The notes below the pieces were generated by a model. The model was not told where the DNA came from and ran no database searches. It saw only the letters and a program-made list of their open reading frames with translations. The position numbers and the translations under genes are program-made. 64,000 nt of DNA from Coriaria nepalensis (taxonomy: Eukaryota > Streptophyta > Magnoliopsida > Cucurbitales > Coriariaceae), in assembly GCA_027186245.1 (NCBI GenBank), contig CP114486.1, positions 11,050,501-11,114,500 of the forward strand, read 5' to 3'. Every line of letters starts with the position of its first letter. The stretch's first letter is position 1. Below, in pieces: positions 48,317 to 62,600 of the stretch.

Positions 48317-51300
48317 ATGGGTCTCTGCACCTCAAAACCCTTATCGAATTCAGACCTAGCTTCTCCCAATTCGCTAAACCGCAAGGGGATAGCTATTCCG
48401 GCCGGGGATAGTGCGTTTCAGGTTAAGGAAGTTTCAGAGGAGTCCCTGCCTAGCTCCGTTGATGTCGAAAACCCTACTGACGTGAGCAAGGTGAGCAAGG
48501 AGGATAAAGACAGCAATGGCGAGCTGGACGTCGGTAAGAAGTCGCCGTTCTTTCCGTTCTACAGTCCGAGTCCGGCTCACTATTTCTTCTCGAAGAAGTC
48601 TCCGGCTAGATCTCCGGCGAATGCAAGTTCGAATTCTACTCCGAAGAGGTTTTTCAGGCGGCCGTTCCCTCCGCCGTCTCCAGCGAAGCATTTGAAGGCT
48701 GTGTTAGCAAGGAGGCATGCATCGGTGAAGCGGAACGGAGCGTCCATTCCGGAAGGAGAGGAGGCGGAGGTAGTGACTGGTCTGAATAAGAGCTTTGGCT
48801 TCTTGAAGCATTTTGAGAGCAAGTATGAGCTTGGAGAAGAGGTCGGAAGAGGTCATTTTGGATATACCTGTGCTGCTACGTTCAAGAAAGGTGAGCTCAT
48901 CGGTCAACAGGTTGCCGTCAAGGTCATCCCTAAAGCAAAGGTATGTGATATTTTCTGGGCGCGATTTGCTCAATTTTGAGCTTGTTGTTGCTTTTGTGTG
49001 GATTTAGCTATAAATCTCTGAGTTTATGTAGGTATGGAGATCGGATCTATACGAAAATATTTCATGTTTGATCTATTTGTACCTCTGATCAGCTTTGAGA
49101 TCTTGATAAAGTGAGCCATAAGCTGGGAAAGCATATTTTTTATTTTATTTTTTCATTCAATTTTTATTTTAATATCTGAGCAGCAATTTTAAGATTTTTA
49201 CAGAAAAGTTAGCTAATTTATCTGGCCAAAAAAAAAATTATCTGGAAAAACTGTCTTCATCAATCAGCGTTCAGCAGTCAAACATACCGGAAATTTTAAT
49301 CAAGTAGAACTATGTGTTTTAATTATTTATATTGGTATTCTTTTCTTTCTCTTCCTTTTTTATTTCTATTTCTTGGTCAAAGACTAATTTATTTCTCTTT
49401 AATATTGTGGTTTTAAAGATGAATTCTGGTATGCATATTGGTTGCAGATGACAACTGCAATTGCGATTGAGGATGTAAGAAGGGAAGTGAAAATATTGAG
49501 AGCCTTGAGTGGACATGACAATCTAGTAAAGTTCTATGACGCATATGAAGATCATGAAACTGTCTATGTAGTGATGGAGTAAGCTCTAATTTCAGAACCT
49601 ACATATATATGATTAAGACTTATTATTGTGGAAAAATGTATATATTTCTCAAATATTGCATTTCTAACTCATGGGTTTTGGTTTTGAGGGGATTACCGAT
49701 TTTTTTGCTTGCATGTTTCAGGTTATGTGAAGGAGGAGAGCTCTTGGATAGAATACTCTCAAGGTGCTAATCCTGACTAGGTTTAAATTGATTTTGTTGA
49801 ATGTATATGTATATATGTGTGTGCGTGCTTGAATTGATGAGCAAATGGTATTTGTATTTATGTTTTCTATTGCAGGGGAGGGAAATACACAGAGGATGAT
49901 GCAAAGGTTGTTATGATATATATTCTGAATGTTGTCGCATTTTGCCACCTTCAAGGGGTAGTTCACCGGGATCTCAAACCTGAGGTGGGCCTCAGTTATT
50001 ATCTATTCATATTTTCATGTGTTCAAGATCTCATTTCACACTGAGAGGTGAATAACGTATAATTTTTTGAAATGGGGATAAACTGATTGGTCTCAGGGGA
50101 ATGGCTTAACTTATAAACGTATCTATTTTCTGTTTTGGAATATAGATAACATAGTCTTGTGAAGCCAAGAAAAGAAAAACTTAAAAGAAGAGATGGGAAT
50201 AAATTAATTAAGATTGAATTTTAATAAATAATATTATCATAAGCTTGGTTATATTTCACGTTATTTTCATTTACGCACTCTTATCTAAAAGTGTAGTTAA
50301 TTGCTGGATCAGAATTTTCTATTCACATCCAAGGATGAAGATTCACAATTGAAGGCTATTGACTTTGGCTTGTCGGATTTTGTCAAACCAGGTCCTTCTC
50401 ACTCCTCCATCCTGTTATCAACACATCTTTCTCATTAATTTCTTGAAAAATGTTTAAATTTCTCTCATTTGATCTTATTCCCTTTGCAGATGAAAGACTT
50501 AATGATATTGTGGGTAGTGCGTACTATGTAGCACCTGAAGTTCTTCATAGATCATATAGTACAGAGGCCGATGTATGGAGTATAGGTGTGATTGCTTACA
50601 TTCTTCTATGTGGAAGCCGCCCTTTTTGGGCTCGAACTGAATCTGGGATCTTTAAGGCCGTTCTTAAAGCTGACCCAATTTTTGAGGAGCCCCCTTGGCC
50701 CTCTTTGTCTTCTGAGGCAAGGGATTTCGTGAAGCGCTTATTGAATAAAGACCCGAGGAAGAGAATGACAGCTGCTCAAGCCCTATGTGAGCACCCCTCT
50801 GCGCTGTAAAGTGTTCAGTATAATTGGATCCTAAATAACAATATTTTGATGTGGTAATTATCATTATATTCATATTATACAGGTCATCCTTGGATTAGAA
50901 ATTCTACAGATGTAAAAGCTCCTCTAGATATACTAATATTCAAACTCATGAAGGCTTATTTGCGTATGTCCCCTCTCAGAAAAGCTGCATTGAAGGTGGG
51001 TATAGCATTTTGAATACTATTGAAAATTATTTTGATTTTTTGTTAATTTATTGATTTATTTACTCTCTCTCTATCTTTTCCACTTTGGCATTTGAGGCAG
51101 GCCCTATCCAAGACATTAACTGTAGATGAGCTCTTTTATTTGAAGTCCCAGTTTGCCCTCTTAGAACCAAACAAAAATGGCACTATTAGTTTAGAAAATA
51201 TCAAATCAGTTAAGTCGTCGATTTATTTATTTTTTGTTTTCATTTTCTTTTTAAATCTTTCCTGTTCTAGTATTATTGTAGGTTATGCTCATATTCATCT

Positions 51301-51859
51301 TGCTGTAATCAGGCCTTGTTGAAAAATGCAACTGATGCCATGAAGGATTCACGGATCCTAGACTATTTGTCCATGGTAAGTCTTAAACTTTTTATTGACA
51401 AACACATATAAATTGATTAATTAATTAATAACTTGGTCATTTTATGTCAGCTTAATGCATTACAATACAGAAGGATGGATTTCGAGGAATTCTGCGCAGC
51501 AGCATTAAGTGTACATCAATTAGAGGCTCTCGATCGATGGGAGCAACATGCTCGTTGTGCCTATGAACTTTTCGATAAAGACGGAAATAGAGCTATTGTT
51601 ATTGAGGAACTTGCCTCCGTACGTGACGTTTTTATTTATTAAATTTGAATTAATTTGAGTAGAAATTCCACTTTTATTTATTCTGGGTTGAGCCATTTTT
51701 ATTCAGGAACTTGGTCTAGGCCCTTCGGTTCCACTTCACGCTGTTCTTCACGATTGGATTAGACATACTGATGGAAAACTGAGCTTTCTCGGATTTGTCA
51801 AGCTTTTACGCGGACCATCTATTCGGATGCATGTGAAACAACAACCTCAGCAGCAGTAA
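48317..51859 (+). CDS. CDPK-related protein kinase (CRK), 11 exons
   Basis: Exons: 48317-48940, 49448-49578, 49722-49763, 49876-49984, 50313-50391, 50490-50786, 50883-50995, 51101-51208, 51313-51375, 51451-51618, 51707-51859. Joined they give 628 aa with all phases consistent. The start MGLCTSKP has Gly2 for myristoylation and Cys4 for palmitoylation, so it should be membrane-bound. A Pro/Ser-rich variable part ([19 protein letters not shown]) leads to the kinase domain from about residue 170: [43 protein letters not shown] and [11 protein letters not shown]. The C-terminal part has degenerate EF-hands ([25 protein letters not shown]), the feature that separates CRKs from true calcium-dependent kinases. 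The 11-exon layout agrees with the CRK group. The exact CRK number cannot be told. Confidence 0.95.
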
Positions 51860-52841
51860 GACGTTTTTATCTTTCAGCTCACTCAGAAGATTTGGAATTT
51901 TAATCGGTCAATCCTTTCAAAGCCGATCTGACCTGAATACTTATTCTGGTTAAGAGTCTGGCTTAAAGAGACAAAGCTTCCCAGATCCTGCAATTCAGGA
52001 TCTTCTTAACTACCAGCAAGTTTGTGAAGTAAATACTTGCTGCAACTGGCGGGACCCACTCTTTTTTTTTTTTTTTTTTTTTCTTCTTATGGGTTGAAGA
52101 GGAAGAGTAAGGAATTAGTATTTTTGCCTGTATATATAATTGGCATAAGCTTTAGTCGTATGTGTGTTTAGTTTCAGATTTCTAGAGAATTTCTGTATGA
52201 ATCATTTTTATCTACACATAAATCTCTGACAAGAGAACTCACCTTTTTTTTTTTTTTTCAATTGCTTCGAATCTGGTACCTCTCTCTTCCATGCTAGAAT
52301 CATTTGCAAAATTTACTTCTAAAAGCAAACAAAAGTGCAACTTGAGCTCACAAAACTAACTTCATTTTTATTAAATGCAATTTACTAAATTTATCATCAG
52401 ACAATAGGGATTCCATCCAAAAACTCTAATTAGGAATAATTTCTCTTTTTTATATATTAAATTTTCAAATTTTAGTTTATCTTATTTATATATTAAATTT
52501 TTAAAATTTAATTCATATTTTTTTAATATTAAGTTATCAAGATTTATTGTTCAGACTTGAGATATATATATATATAGGTTGAATTAAAGAAAACTTAATG
52601 TATATATATCAGTATTAATAATCAAATTTACATCTTAATTAACCTTAAGAACATAAAAAATAATTTCATTCTTCTCCCCACACAGCTCCTCACATTTTTC
52701 CTTTTTTTTTTTTTAATAAAAAAAAACAAAAAAATCGAATTTTCTAACAAGTAATCTGAAACTGTATAAAACAAATCAGACCCATGGGGTTCAAAGAGAG
52801 CATATGATCAAACGGAAAGGAATCTCTCATCAGTCACCACA
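51860..52841. other. Region between the convergent CRK and DUF547 genes
   Basis: The 3' UTRs of both genes should lie here. A run of about 20 T at 52063-52082 and others at 52243-52258 and 52701-52714 stand out. No further exon was seen. Confidence 0.55.
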
Positions 52842-55800
52842 CTACAAGAGCAATCTGAAACTGAAATCATAGGGCGTAACCTGCACAAACTGTGATAGAG
52901 GCTCATCTCTTCCTCTTCTCTCAAGACATTTCATCGCTTCATTTCCCAGTTCATTAGGCAATTGCAAGCAGACCCAATCAAGCAATGACTCCAAATCCTT
53001 TGCAAAGTCAAGAAGATACCAATCCAATAGCTTTGGAATTACTATTATGAACTTGTTTTTCGCATCGGAATTAATGCCAATTCCAGCCTGTAAGTAATCC
53101 CTCTTTGCAACTTCCAATTCTTCTTCTATTCGAGATCCCGTGTATACTCTCACCTTCATTTTTGTTTCCAGATATATTTTCAGCATATCAGTATTCCGTG
53201 TTTGGGTGTAATTGCAAAGATTTATTAAGGAATGGGGTGAAAATCTAATAAAAACTTACTGCAGGAGACGACCAGCTTCCACAGCAGAGCGCAAATGTAA
53301 CCAACGGTTCCGACCAGTCCAGTCCGAACACACTGCAAGCTTTCATCTCCTCACTTTTCACAGCTTTCGGACACGCCTGATAATTTTTTTAGAATTTAAA
53401 AACAAATTGAAGTAAACAAAGGCTTCAATTGAAGTAAACAAATTTAAAAACTTACAAATTTGAGGTGATAAGGCAGTCTCAAGATGAAATGTTCAATTGT
53501 TATTGCATTTAGTAGGTGCCCACCCACAACAACTGTTGCCTGAAAAAAAAGGAGACAAATTTTTCAATACCCAGAAATCAGAATTCTTTTTTTTTCTTTC
53601 TGCAACTAATAATAATATCAAGGCAAAAAAGCTGTTGTAAAATGGCCCCGTCTTGTTTTAATGTTTTTGTTCTTTAACAGCTTTTATCACTTTCACTGAA
53701 AAACTCTTAGAACACCATAAGAGTCGCTGTCATAACTCATCAAATCCTAGGAAACTCATTAATGATCTTATCTATCTCATTCTGCTTAAACATTTAACAG
53801 GGGCTAATCAATTTCTCAATTCTGGCCCGGTGTTGGATGGGCACTAATCGGGTGTTAACGGTCAGAAATATTTCAGATTAGCCTAGATACAAATGACCAC
53901 GAAAAATATTTCTCAATTCTAAAAGAGAATTTTATAACATTTGATCTTACCTTTTGCATTAGCGTTACAACTCTTTCTGGAGTTTCTGGTATCCCATGAT
54001 CTAAAAATGCCTGCCAAAAGAAGAAGATAAAAAAATTTCACAATTTTTATATTTAAAAAAAGAGAATTATGATATAATAAGATTTGCTATTGTAACTCAC
54101 ATTCATCATACAAGAATTGTAAATATTAATCCAGAAAGCAAGCTTTTCATGATGGTTAAGACCCTCTAGCTTTACTGAGGCAAGCTGTCCAAACAGGTTC
54201 CTGGAAAATGAGCACTAAGACAAGATAAATACAAACAACAAATCACTAATAAAAAAATTTAAAGAGCTTACGACTAAAAACAACTTACTTTAGTCTTTGA
54301 ATTAGATAAAACGCGTTACTTGTCCGGTTTAGATCGACAGAACTAGCTTCAACCGCATAAAGGTTCTTATAAGGACCAACATCTCTGCCCGGAGATTCCA
54401 AACAGATTCCATAAGGATCTCTTGGCCCCAAGGCCGGCTTACTATCCTTTGACACACTCACTCTCATGAAAACAGATGATAAACACTTGACAATGTCCTC
54501 GGAAATTTTATTAGGAGACATCTTCCTAGCTTCCAAATTATTATCCGACAACAAGACAGATCCAGAACCAGAAGAACTCTCCTCTACTCTTTCTTCTTCC
54601 CTTAATCTACAATCCATAGAATCTGAACTCTTCTCCACTTGTTCCGGTTTGACTATAGGCTTAATCTTCTTGACTGGAGTAGAAGTAGTATTTACTTTCA
54701 TACCCTTTTGAGGAGATGGCTTATACTTTATGCTAGAACATGATTGATTCTCTTTTCCTAGAGAATCTTCCGGAAGAGATGAAAGAAAATTGGGCTTTAC
54801 AGGCCTACCATTTCGGTCTGAGATGCTATCTCCGAACAATAGCTTTCTACTTGAACTACTTCTAGCAAGAGAGGGTTGAGTTCTACTCATAGAAGTAGAA
54901 GAAGGTGTTGTCAAATTGAACTCATTTTGACATAACGATTTTGATCTTCTATGTTTTGCATTCGGATTTGGGGTTTGCTCAGATGGGTCCACAGAATTTT
55001 CGATATTTCTCTTCGAAGATGAAGACGAAGAGGTGGAGTGCACATAGACGGCTTCTTGATAGAGTCCTTGTCGAAAATTCACTACTTGTTCTTCAAGCCG
55101 AATCACTTCCTCTTCTAGAACCGCAACTTCGGCCAGAAGCTCTAATGTCTAGAACAAGAAAACAAATTCAGACATTAATATATGAAGATTGAGAGGGATT
55201 CTCGAGTGAACTAAGCTTGAATTTTTACGAATACAGTAGACATTCTGATTGGCAGTAGTATAAGATTAACTTTTAATATTACTAATTACATTTGGAGGTA
55301 GATAAGGAGGGAGACGAGGAAGAGCGCCTAAGGGCCGAGTAAAAGCTCGTTCTAATGCTCTATGAACATTTTCTTCATGTCTAAGCTTTTTCTTTAGCTC
55401 ATCAACCTGTCATGAAGAGTGAAACAAAATGCTTAAACTAAGAAGAGGGAGGGGGGGGGGGGGGGGGGGTTTAGTTGAAAAGTATAAGAATATATGTGAT
55501 TCATGAATGTATGTTTACATCTTGTAGCAATGCGTTTTTCTTTTCTCGGTTCAATTTTCTGCGGTTCGTGTTGATTCCGAAATTGCTCATTGTCTTTCTC
55601 TCTTGGGTCTTTGGCTTCTCCTTCTTCTGAAATTTAAACTCAAGAGAATCAGAAAGACAAAAGAGAAAAGGGAAAGAGAAAGGAGAAAAGAGAAAATGAG
55701 ATAAAACTATTCGTTTCTTCAAGGACGAAGAAGAATCCAATATAATGTTTCATCCAAAGCGCTTACCTTTTTTTTTTCCTTATTTTTTTGAATTTGAATC

Positions 55801-56083
55801 TGAAGCAGTAGAGTTGATCATGCATTTTTAAGAGTAGGAGTTCTAATAAAACTAATTTTGATTTCTAATTTTGGGAACTCAAAATCAAAACAGCCATTTT
55901 TTACTTGTATAAACAAAAAAATTCAGGGGAAGTTGTAATTTTCGCCCTCTGGAAGCAACATTTTCTCGAGAAACAAACAACCCCAAGCAGGGAAAAAACA
56001 AAGAAGAAGAAGAAGAAGCAAATTACCTTATCATGATTTACAGCTTTCAATGTCTGAAGATTGATGCGAACTCGGGTATTCAT
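52842..56083 (-). CDS. DUF547 protein with N-terminal leucine zipper (MIP1-type), 9 coding exons
   Basis: On the - strand the exons are 56083-56027, 55626-55519, 55406-55290, 55148-54289, 54200-54101, 54010-53951, 53539-53456, 53376-53260 and 53153-52842, giving 604 aa in phase. After [15 protein letters not shown], residues about 45-130 form a coiled coil ([55 protein letters not shown]), the MIP1 leucine-zipper region. A Ser-rich linker follows to about residue 370. The DUF547 domain covers about 381-530: [39 protein letters not shown] and [20 protein letters not shown]. The biochemical role of the family is poorly known; some members bind floral regulators. The start is the first ATG after a leader acceptor at 56126. 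The last acceptor (tgaag|GTGAGAG) is weak but needed for the frame. Confidence 0.92.
55450..55469 (+). repeat. Homopolymer G tract (about 19 G)
   Basis: It lies within the 112-bp intron between DUF547 coding exons 3 and 2, so the pre-mRNA carries a long C run near the acceptor. Such tracts are rare in plant genomes and prone to sequencing error. Confidence 0.85.
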
Positions 56084-56640
56084 TTTTTCTCTCAACGAAT
56101 AAGCAGAGCAAGTTAATACACCCTGAAAAAGATATCAATCAGACATTAACTAATTGAAAATAATGAAAAAAAAAAAATTAGAAGAGAGAGAGAGGGAGAG
56201 AAAGTTTCGTACATGATGGAGAGAGAGAATGAGGGAGGGTGGGGCGGGAAACTTAAAACGAAAAAGCAGAGAGAGAGAAAATGCCTGCAGAAATGTTTTC
56301 GAAGTTCGTATGAATCACGAACAGAGTGAATGAAATGAAAAGAAAGAAACCAAAAAATGTATAGAAGAAGAAGGAGCTAAACGACGAGGTTTCGAGCTTA
56401 AGAAAGTCGTCTTGCAAGAAGGACCAGACCAGAGAGAGACAGAAGAAGAACCCACCACCACCACCACAACAAAGCACTGTGAATCTGAATTAAAATAATT
56501 GAGGGAAAAAAAATCAAATCAAGAAAAAGTATATAATAATGGAGAGAAGGGAGTGGTGAAGACAGAGTGGGAGATAGAGAGAGAGAGAGAGAGAGAGAGG
56601 ATGAGAATTGACAGTCACTCACTCACTCACTCACGTTAGT
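56084..56640 (-). other. 5' UTR and leader intron of the DUF547 gene
   Basis: On the - strand a donor-like CAT|GTACG at about 56213 and an acceptor TTTTTCAG|GGTG at 56126 mark a leader intron of under 100 bases. The first leader exon would extend towards 56640 and holds CT-rich tracts (GA run at 56570-56600 on +). No transcript evidence. Confidence 0.45.
56571..56600 (+). repeat. (GA)n microsatellite in the DUF547 leader
   Basis: About 14 GA units, seen as CT on the transcribed strand. Such CT-rich leaders are common in plants. Confidence 0.85.
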
Positions 56641-56649
56641 TCACCCTCA

Positions 56650-59600
56650 AAACTGGTTTTGAGTTCAGACTCAGACCTCCTCCTCCTCCTCCTTCTTCTT
56701 CTACTTACTCATCATTCTTCTCCACCATGAGCGAGAGGGAAGAGAGATACATGTATGTGACAACTCGGTCTCATCATGGATTAACGTGCGCTTTTGTGGA
56801 TTGAGTTACTTCTCTCCCACCTTTCTTTATTCTATCCCTTTCTTTTTTTTTCTTTCTCATTTTTACCTCTCTTTTTTTTCCCCCCCTCATTTAGAAATAA
56901 AAGGATAAATTAATTTCAATTATATATCTAATTTAATATAATATATTATATATTATATATATATATAATAAAAATAATATTTATAATTATCACTTATCAA
57001 TATTATTTAATTCAATCGAATCTATTAAAATATTTATAATTTAATAATTACACATATTAATAACAATATATATCCACTCAAAAACTTTAAAGAGTGGCTT
57101 CTCTTTAATTTTCACTTTTATAAACTAAAAGTGATAGAAGCTTATAAAGCAAAAAATCAGCTTTTGTCAGCACCATGTGACAAAAAAACTATTATTATTT
57201 ATTATTACTACTTTATTTTTATTAGAAGTACTTAGTTAAGTACCAAACTTAATTAGGATCAATGAATAAATAAACCCATTAAATTAGAGTAATAATATAT
57301 AGATTATTAATGTAATGGAAATGATCCGAGTGGATACATTAAGTAATTTAGTCAAATAAAATAAAATTCATATAATATAAAGTAATTAATAATTACATAC
57401 AATATGGTGTTAGTTGTTGGTCATTTTCTATGTGTAAAAGGATGATTCTAAATAGTGTGACAAGGTCTTAAAAAGTTACATGTTATTTGCCTTTTCAAGT
57501 AAGCAACTTATTATATCTCCTTCATTTAATAAAGGGGACCGACATTTTAGCCAGCTTCATTTTTTTTTTTTTTTAAACAACCTTAATTACGTTTTTCCCT
57601 TAATTTTTTGATTATGAACATGATTGATTATATTTAATTTAACCATCAACGAGCGTTGACAAATTCAAAATCCAGAACATAGAGACATAAGCAAGAGACA
57701 ACTGACAACCATCTACGTACTCAACAAACTGTCTTAAGATTTATTACTGTTGATTTATGATAAGTAACATCAACTAGTAAGTAAACTACACGGCGACTTT
57801 AATTAATTAATTAATTAATATGTGATTAGGAGGACATCTTAATAGTTAATATGTTAAGAATGAAAATATTTTTCAAATTAATATAATTTATTTTTCGGTA
57901 ATAATTAAATAACAAACGAAAAATAATTAAATAATTAAAAAAAAATTGTCGGTAATAATACGATAAAACGATTAAAAAAATAAATAATAATTAGTATAAA
58001 ATAAAAGAAGCATGTTGCTTGTAGTTGTATTGTGGACCTAATCTTTAAGTCAAAACACAAACTTCTATGAGCTTGGTCCAAAGAGAATATTAGAGTAGTA
58101 GGAATCACCCAAATTGGAATCCTAAGTCCTCCTATGCATATACTATCATATGATCTAGAATCTAAAAAAATAAATACTTTAATTTATCAATTAATTATAT
58201 TTATAAATATTAATTTTATATAATATATCAATTATTATATCTAAAGCTTATTTAAGGCTGGTCAAAATATAAGTGGATGATCGATCCACTTTCATTGAGC
58301 TTAGTAGGCTTATAAATACCCTTTAATTTATTTTTTTATTTATTGATAATATAATTTAATTTGATTAGAAAAAAAAAAGATAAAAAAAGAGGTTGGAATT
58401 AAAAATAAAAAAGAAAGATTCAAAATTTGTTTCTAGTGTACAACTTTCTGTGATGTTAAAATATATGTACTTAATTACAAAATTGGTAAGAGAGAGAATC
58501 ATGAATGAATAGATGTAATCATACTTTGCATCAAAATTGTGGTATAATTAATTAACATAAGCACGTGAGCGTGCATTTCTAGTATTCATATGAACATGTG
58601 GGTTCAAACAAACCCCACCTTCGGCCCCTTTTTTGAACCCCACATTTTATGAAGTAGATCATGATCAGGCATCATTGCAAACCCCCCCTCCTTTATAATT
58701 TGTCGTAGAGAAGGCATATAATGTTTCTTCTAATGTGATGATATCTCATTTAATCACCTTGTAAATATTCAAAATTCACTTCATCTGTTCCACTTAACTT
58801 GTCGAATAAGCTATGATTAAGAATAACATTATCTTGTGCTTTTAGTAATTATCACAAGATAATTTGAAATTATGATAATCGATAAAAAATATTATTTACC
58901 TTTAATTCGAGTCGAGATAATCGATAAAAGATATTATTTCCTCTCAATTTAATTAGAATTGAGATTTTAAGTCTAAAAATAGTAAATTTATTTTGATAAT
59001 CCTCAAAATTTTGATTAAAAATCAATTTTTATACGTCTTTATTTTCATATGATATAGTTCTTATTAACTTTTTTTGTAGTTTTGTTCGATAACTCGTAAA
59101 TCTCGGACTCTTCTTATAAATAATAGATCCCACGTGAACCATTATCCTTTTAAACAAATCATAGGAGATGCATTATCCTTTTAAAGAAATCATAGGAGAT
59201 GCATATCCTACTATTATCACTTCTCATATTGATCTTGATCAAAATGGTAGATAGAGATGAAGAGGGCAATTATGGTTATATGTGAATTAGAGTTAAATGG
59301 GGACTTAAGTTTCTTAATCAGAAGGAATAATAGTACTATGATTGTATACAAACTCAAATGAAGCCAACTTTTTATTTCTTCACCAAAGAGATATAAAACA
59401 CAAACTCACATAAAAAGAAGGCATGCGATGCGCTATGGATACATACAATCATTGTCTCTCATTCACCCAGCCAGTTATGTGATGTTTTGATGATGGGAAC
59501 CTAAGTAATCATGTTTATTGCATACTCTTTAACTTTTCTTAATTTGATATCATATGATTATAATTAGAAAGCAACTTTTCCATCAACCACCGGATTATTG

Positions 59601-62600
59601 AAAAGTACTGTCGAACCTAAAAATATTACAAAACTAATTCAAGCTAATATCTAAATAAACAAACTTTAATTAAGTAATTATAAGCTAAATTCTAAACCCA
59701 AAATTAGGTGGACTTGTGATCCACTTATATGAACCTTTTCTTTTAATTTTTTCTAAATATAAACTAATTTATATTTAGATTGATTCATATTTTTTATATG
59801 AATCAGATTTACTTACATTTTTTTTTCTATAAAATAGACTTAACTTGATTTCCTCACGATATCATATGCCCAACCACCATCCTAATGATGTCCGTTATTG
59901 TTGAAAATGAAATAAGGACCCCGCCTGGGAAAGTTGATAAATGCACCCAAAAATGGAATATATATTTCATGTATGCATTACTAGATATTTATCTAGGTAG
60001 ATATTATGTATGCCTCTACACTAATTTATCAATTTTTTAAAAACCCACATAGAAAAATGGTAAAAATAGTGTCTTCCTAGTTATAATGAGTTGAATATGA
60101 ATGGAAGAGAGTGTTCATATCTATTCAGCTCCATCAATTAAGGCTTGTGTTATCTATACATAAGACAATACTTTAACACTTAATGAAAATGAATCAGCTG
60201 AGACCGAAATTTCACGTGGAAAGACTTACAAATAAGATTAAAATACATGTAACATAGTTAAAAAAAAAAAAAAAAATCAATTTAATCTACAATTTTTTAA
60301 AAAAATATCTCATGTTCTTTACCAGTCCAAAATCGCCGCGGCCAGCATTCGGCATCCTCAAACTCTGTCCATAATTCATGTGAAATTTCAGTCTCACACG
60401 ATTTATTTTGTCCATCTAAATTTCACTATTGAAAGCAAAATGAACATTATAGTTAGAGCTATCTAAACGTTTTAATTAGTTTTAGGAGTTAGTGCGCCTT
60501 CATTAAAAAAATGCACATGATCCAATAGAATGAACCCTTTCACCCCATTCATAAACTTATTATATATGTATATGATTTTCGACCTTGTAGACATCCTCAT
60601 GAGTGAAGACAACATGGCTAAAGGAGTAGTCGTAGTCCTTCGCTCTGTACATGATGTGGTCCAATACGTTGTTCATTACTCAAGAAACTGGACCATCTGA
60701 TCTCTAATCGATTTCTTCTAACTTCCAACTTTTCCTATTGAAGCTTTTATCAACACAAGCACGTATACAACGCAGGAAAAAGTTGTCATCTTCTCTCCCA
60801 ATAAATTTTTATTTCCCCATGTCTAGAAAATAAATATTTTCATGATTTCTCACGTTGTAACTTTCAATAAGAGTAACATGAGGAGAAAAAAATTGTAATA
60901 GACTAAGACAGAAAATAAAATAAATAATACATGTATGTATACATGGTCTAGCTAGCCAATTATATGAGCTATAGATCTATCGACAAAAATGCATGTAACC
61001 AAAACTTCTCATCATAATTCAATACATTTTCGCAAATCTAACTTCTTGATATGAATAAAATAAAAGTTTTTTACATGAATTATATCTATAATATTATTAC
61101 GTACCTAGTCTGATAAATAAAATTATTATAAAAAATAAGTTAATGTTAAAAATAACTTTCGAGTTAAATTATTTATAAATTTTATGTGATCATAATTTTG
61201 AAAATAATATAATTGTACGGATAAATCTTTAATCATTCTGATCCAATAAATCAATTAATATTATATCAAAGTGGTAGTTACCTCATTTAGTGATGTAAGA
61301 CCTTTATGGTAATAAATGTTAATCAACTTTATCAATGTGTAACTATAAAAATATCACTCATAATGTGATATCAAATATGTTATTTTCTTATCAGTCCCCT
61401 TTATGATTTCTTCATCACAATATGCTTCAATAAGAAGCTATCCCGAGAAATTGATTCCTCTTTCGTCAGATGCTTAAACAATAAGCTTTGAAAAGGAATC
61501 TCGGGCTTCAACAAAAGTCATGTATGTCTCACATTACAATATTGAGACTTTTCGGAATGATGTCATTCATGAGACATATTCAGTTGACAAAACAGTCATA
61601 CTTAAGATCGACATCGAATCTGAAGATTTTTTTCAATCAAATGACATATTATAATCATATGTGCATGTGATGGTAGAACATCAATTCACATATGATGGTC
61701 ACTTATAAATTCATCAATTAACACAACACATGTAATGGATACAACTCCTACTAATCAAGCAAATCAAGAGACCTTCAAATGTCTATGCAATCGACATGTC
61801 ACTTAATATAGCTATATGTCTCTTTTACTATATGAAATCGCAGTATCCAAACTCAAATAATTAAGCTCACACAAAATACAAGTATATCTTTAGAGCTTAA
61901 TTATAACATATCAAGTTTTAGCACACAAAATGTTGACCAATATAAATCATTTTCATTACAAACCACAAGAATGCAATAAAATTCACAACACAAGCAATTA
62001 ATCAAGAAAAATAAATTTCAACCGAATTGGTTTTCATCCTCTATGAGAATTTAGTTCATCATTACATACTCTCCTTTAGGTGGAGAATTAAACATACAAA
62101 TGAAGTTCTCCTTATGATTTGATCGTATAAGTATACACCAATTGTTCGAAAAGTTTTAACCCCTTTAGGCAGCTAAACCCCTCGGACTAGGGCAGTTTTA
62201 CTCACAAATCATATATCCAAATTATTCATTAATAGAATCTCGATACATCATTCCACACTCACATTTAGGTAGGGTGTATAACATGCTAATGAGTATTTTC
62301 CACATAAAGTGACCTTATGAGGCTAAAAATATACATCTAACCTTATATTTCATGTCATCTCTAAATTAATATACACAATGAATCTCTTTGGGAAAGTAAT
62401 TAAATACATTAATCTAGAGACATAAATATAGGTAAATTGGTTACACATACTAATAATTATATGTATCTTTAAGGTCATCAAATAATTGCATTCAGGTATA
62501 ATATGTCTCATTTACTATTATAATTATATTTTATACAAGTGATCTCTATTTATTGTAGCACAAAAATTAAATATACTTCTCATGATTTACAAATTAAATT

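Noticed and set aside
55450..55469. G tract as a possible telomere-like or G-quadruplex promoter element
   Set aside because: It is a plain homopolymer inside a short intron, with no repeated TTAGGG-type units and no promoter context.
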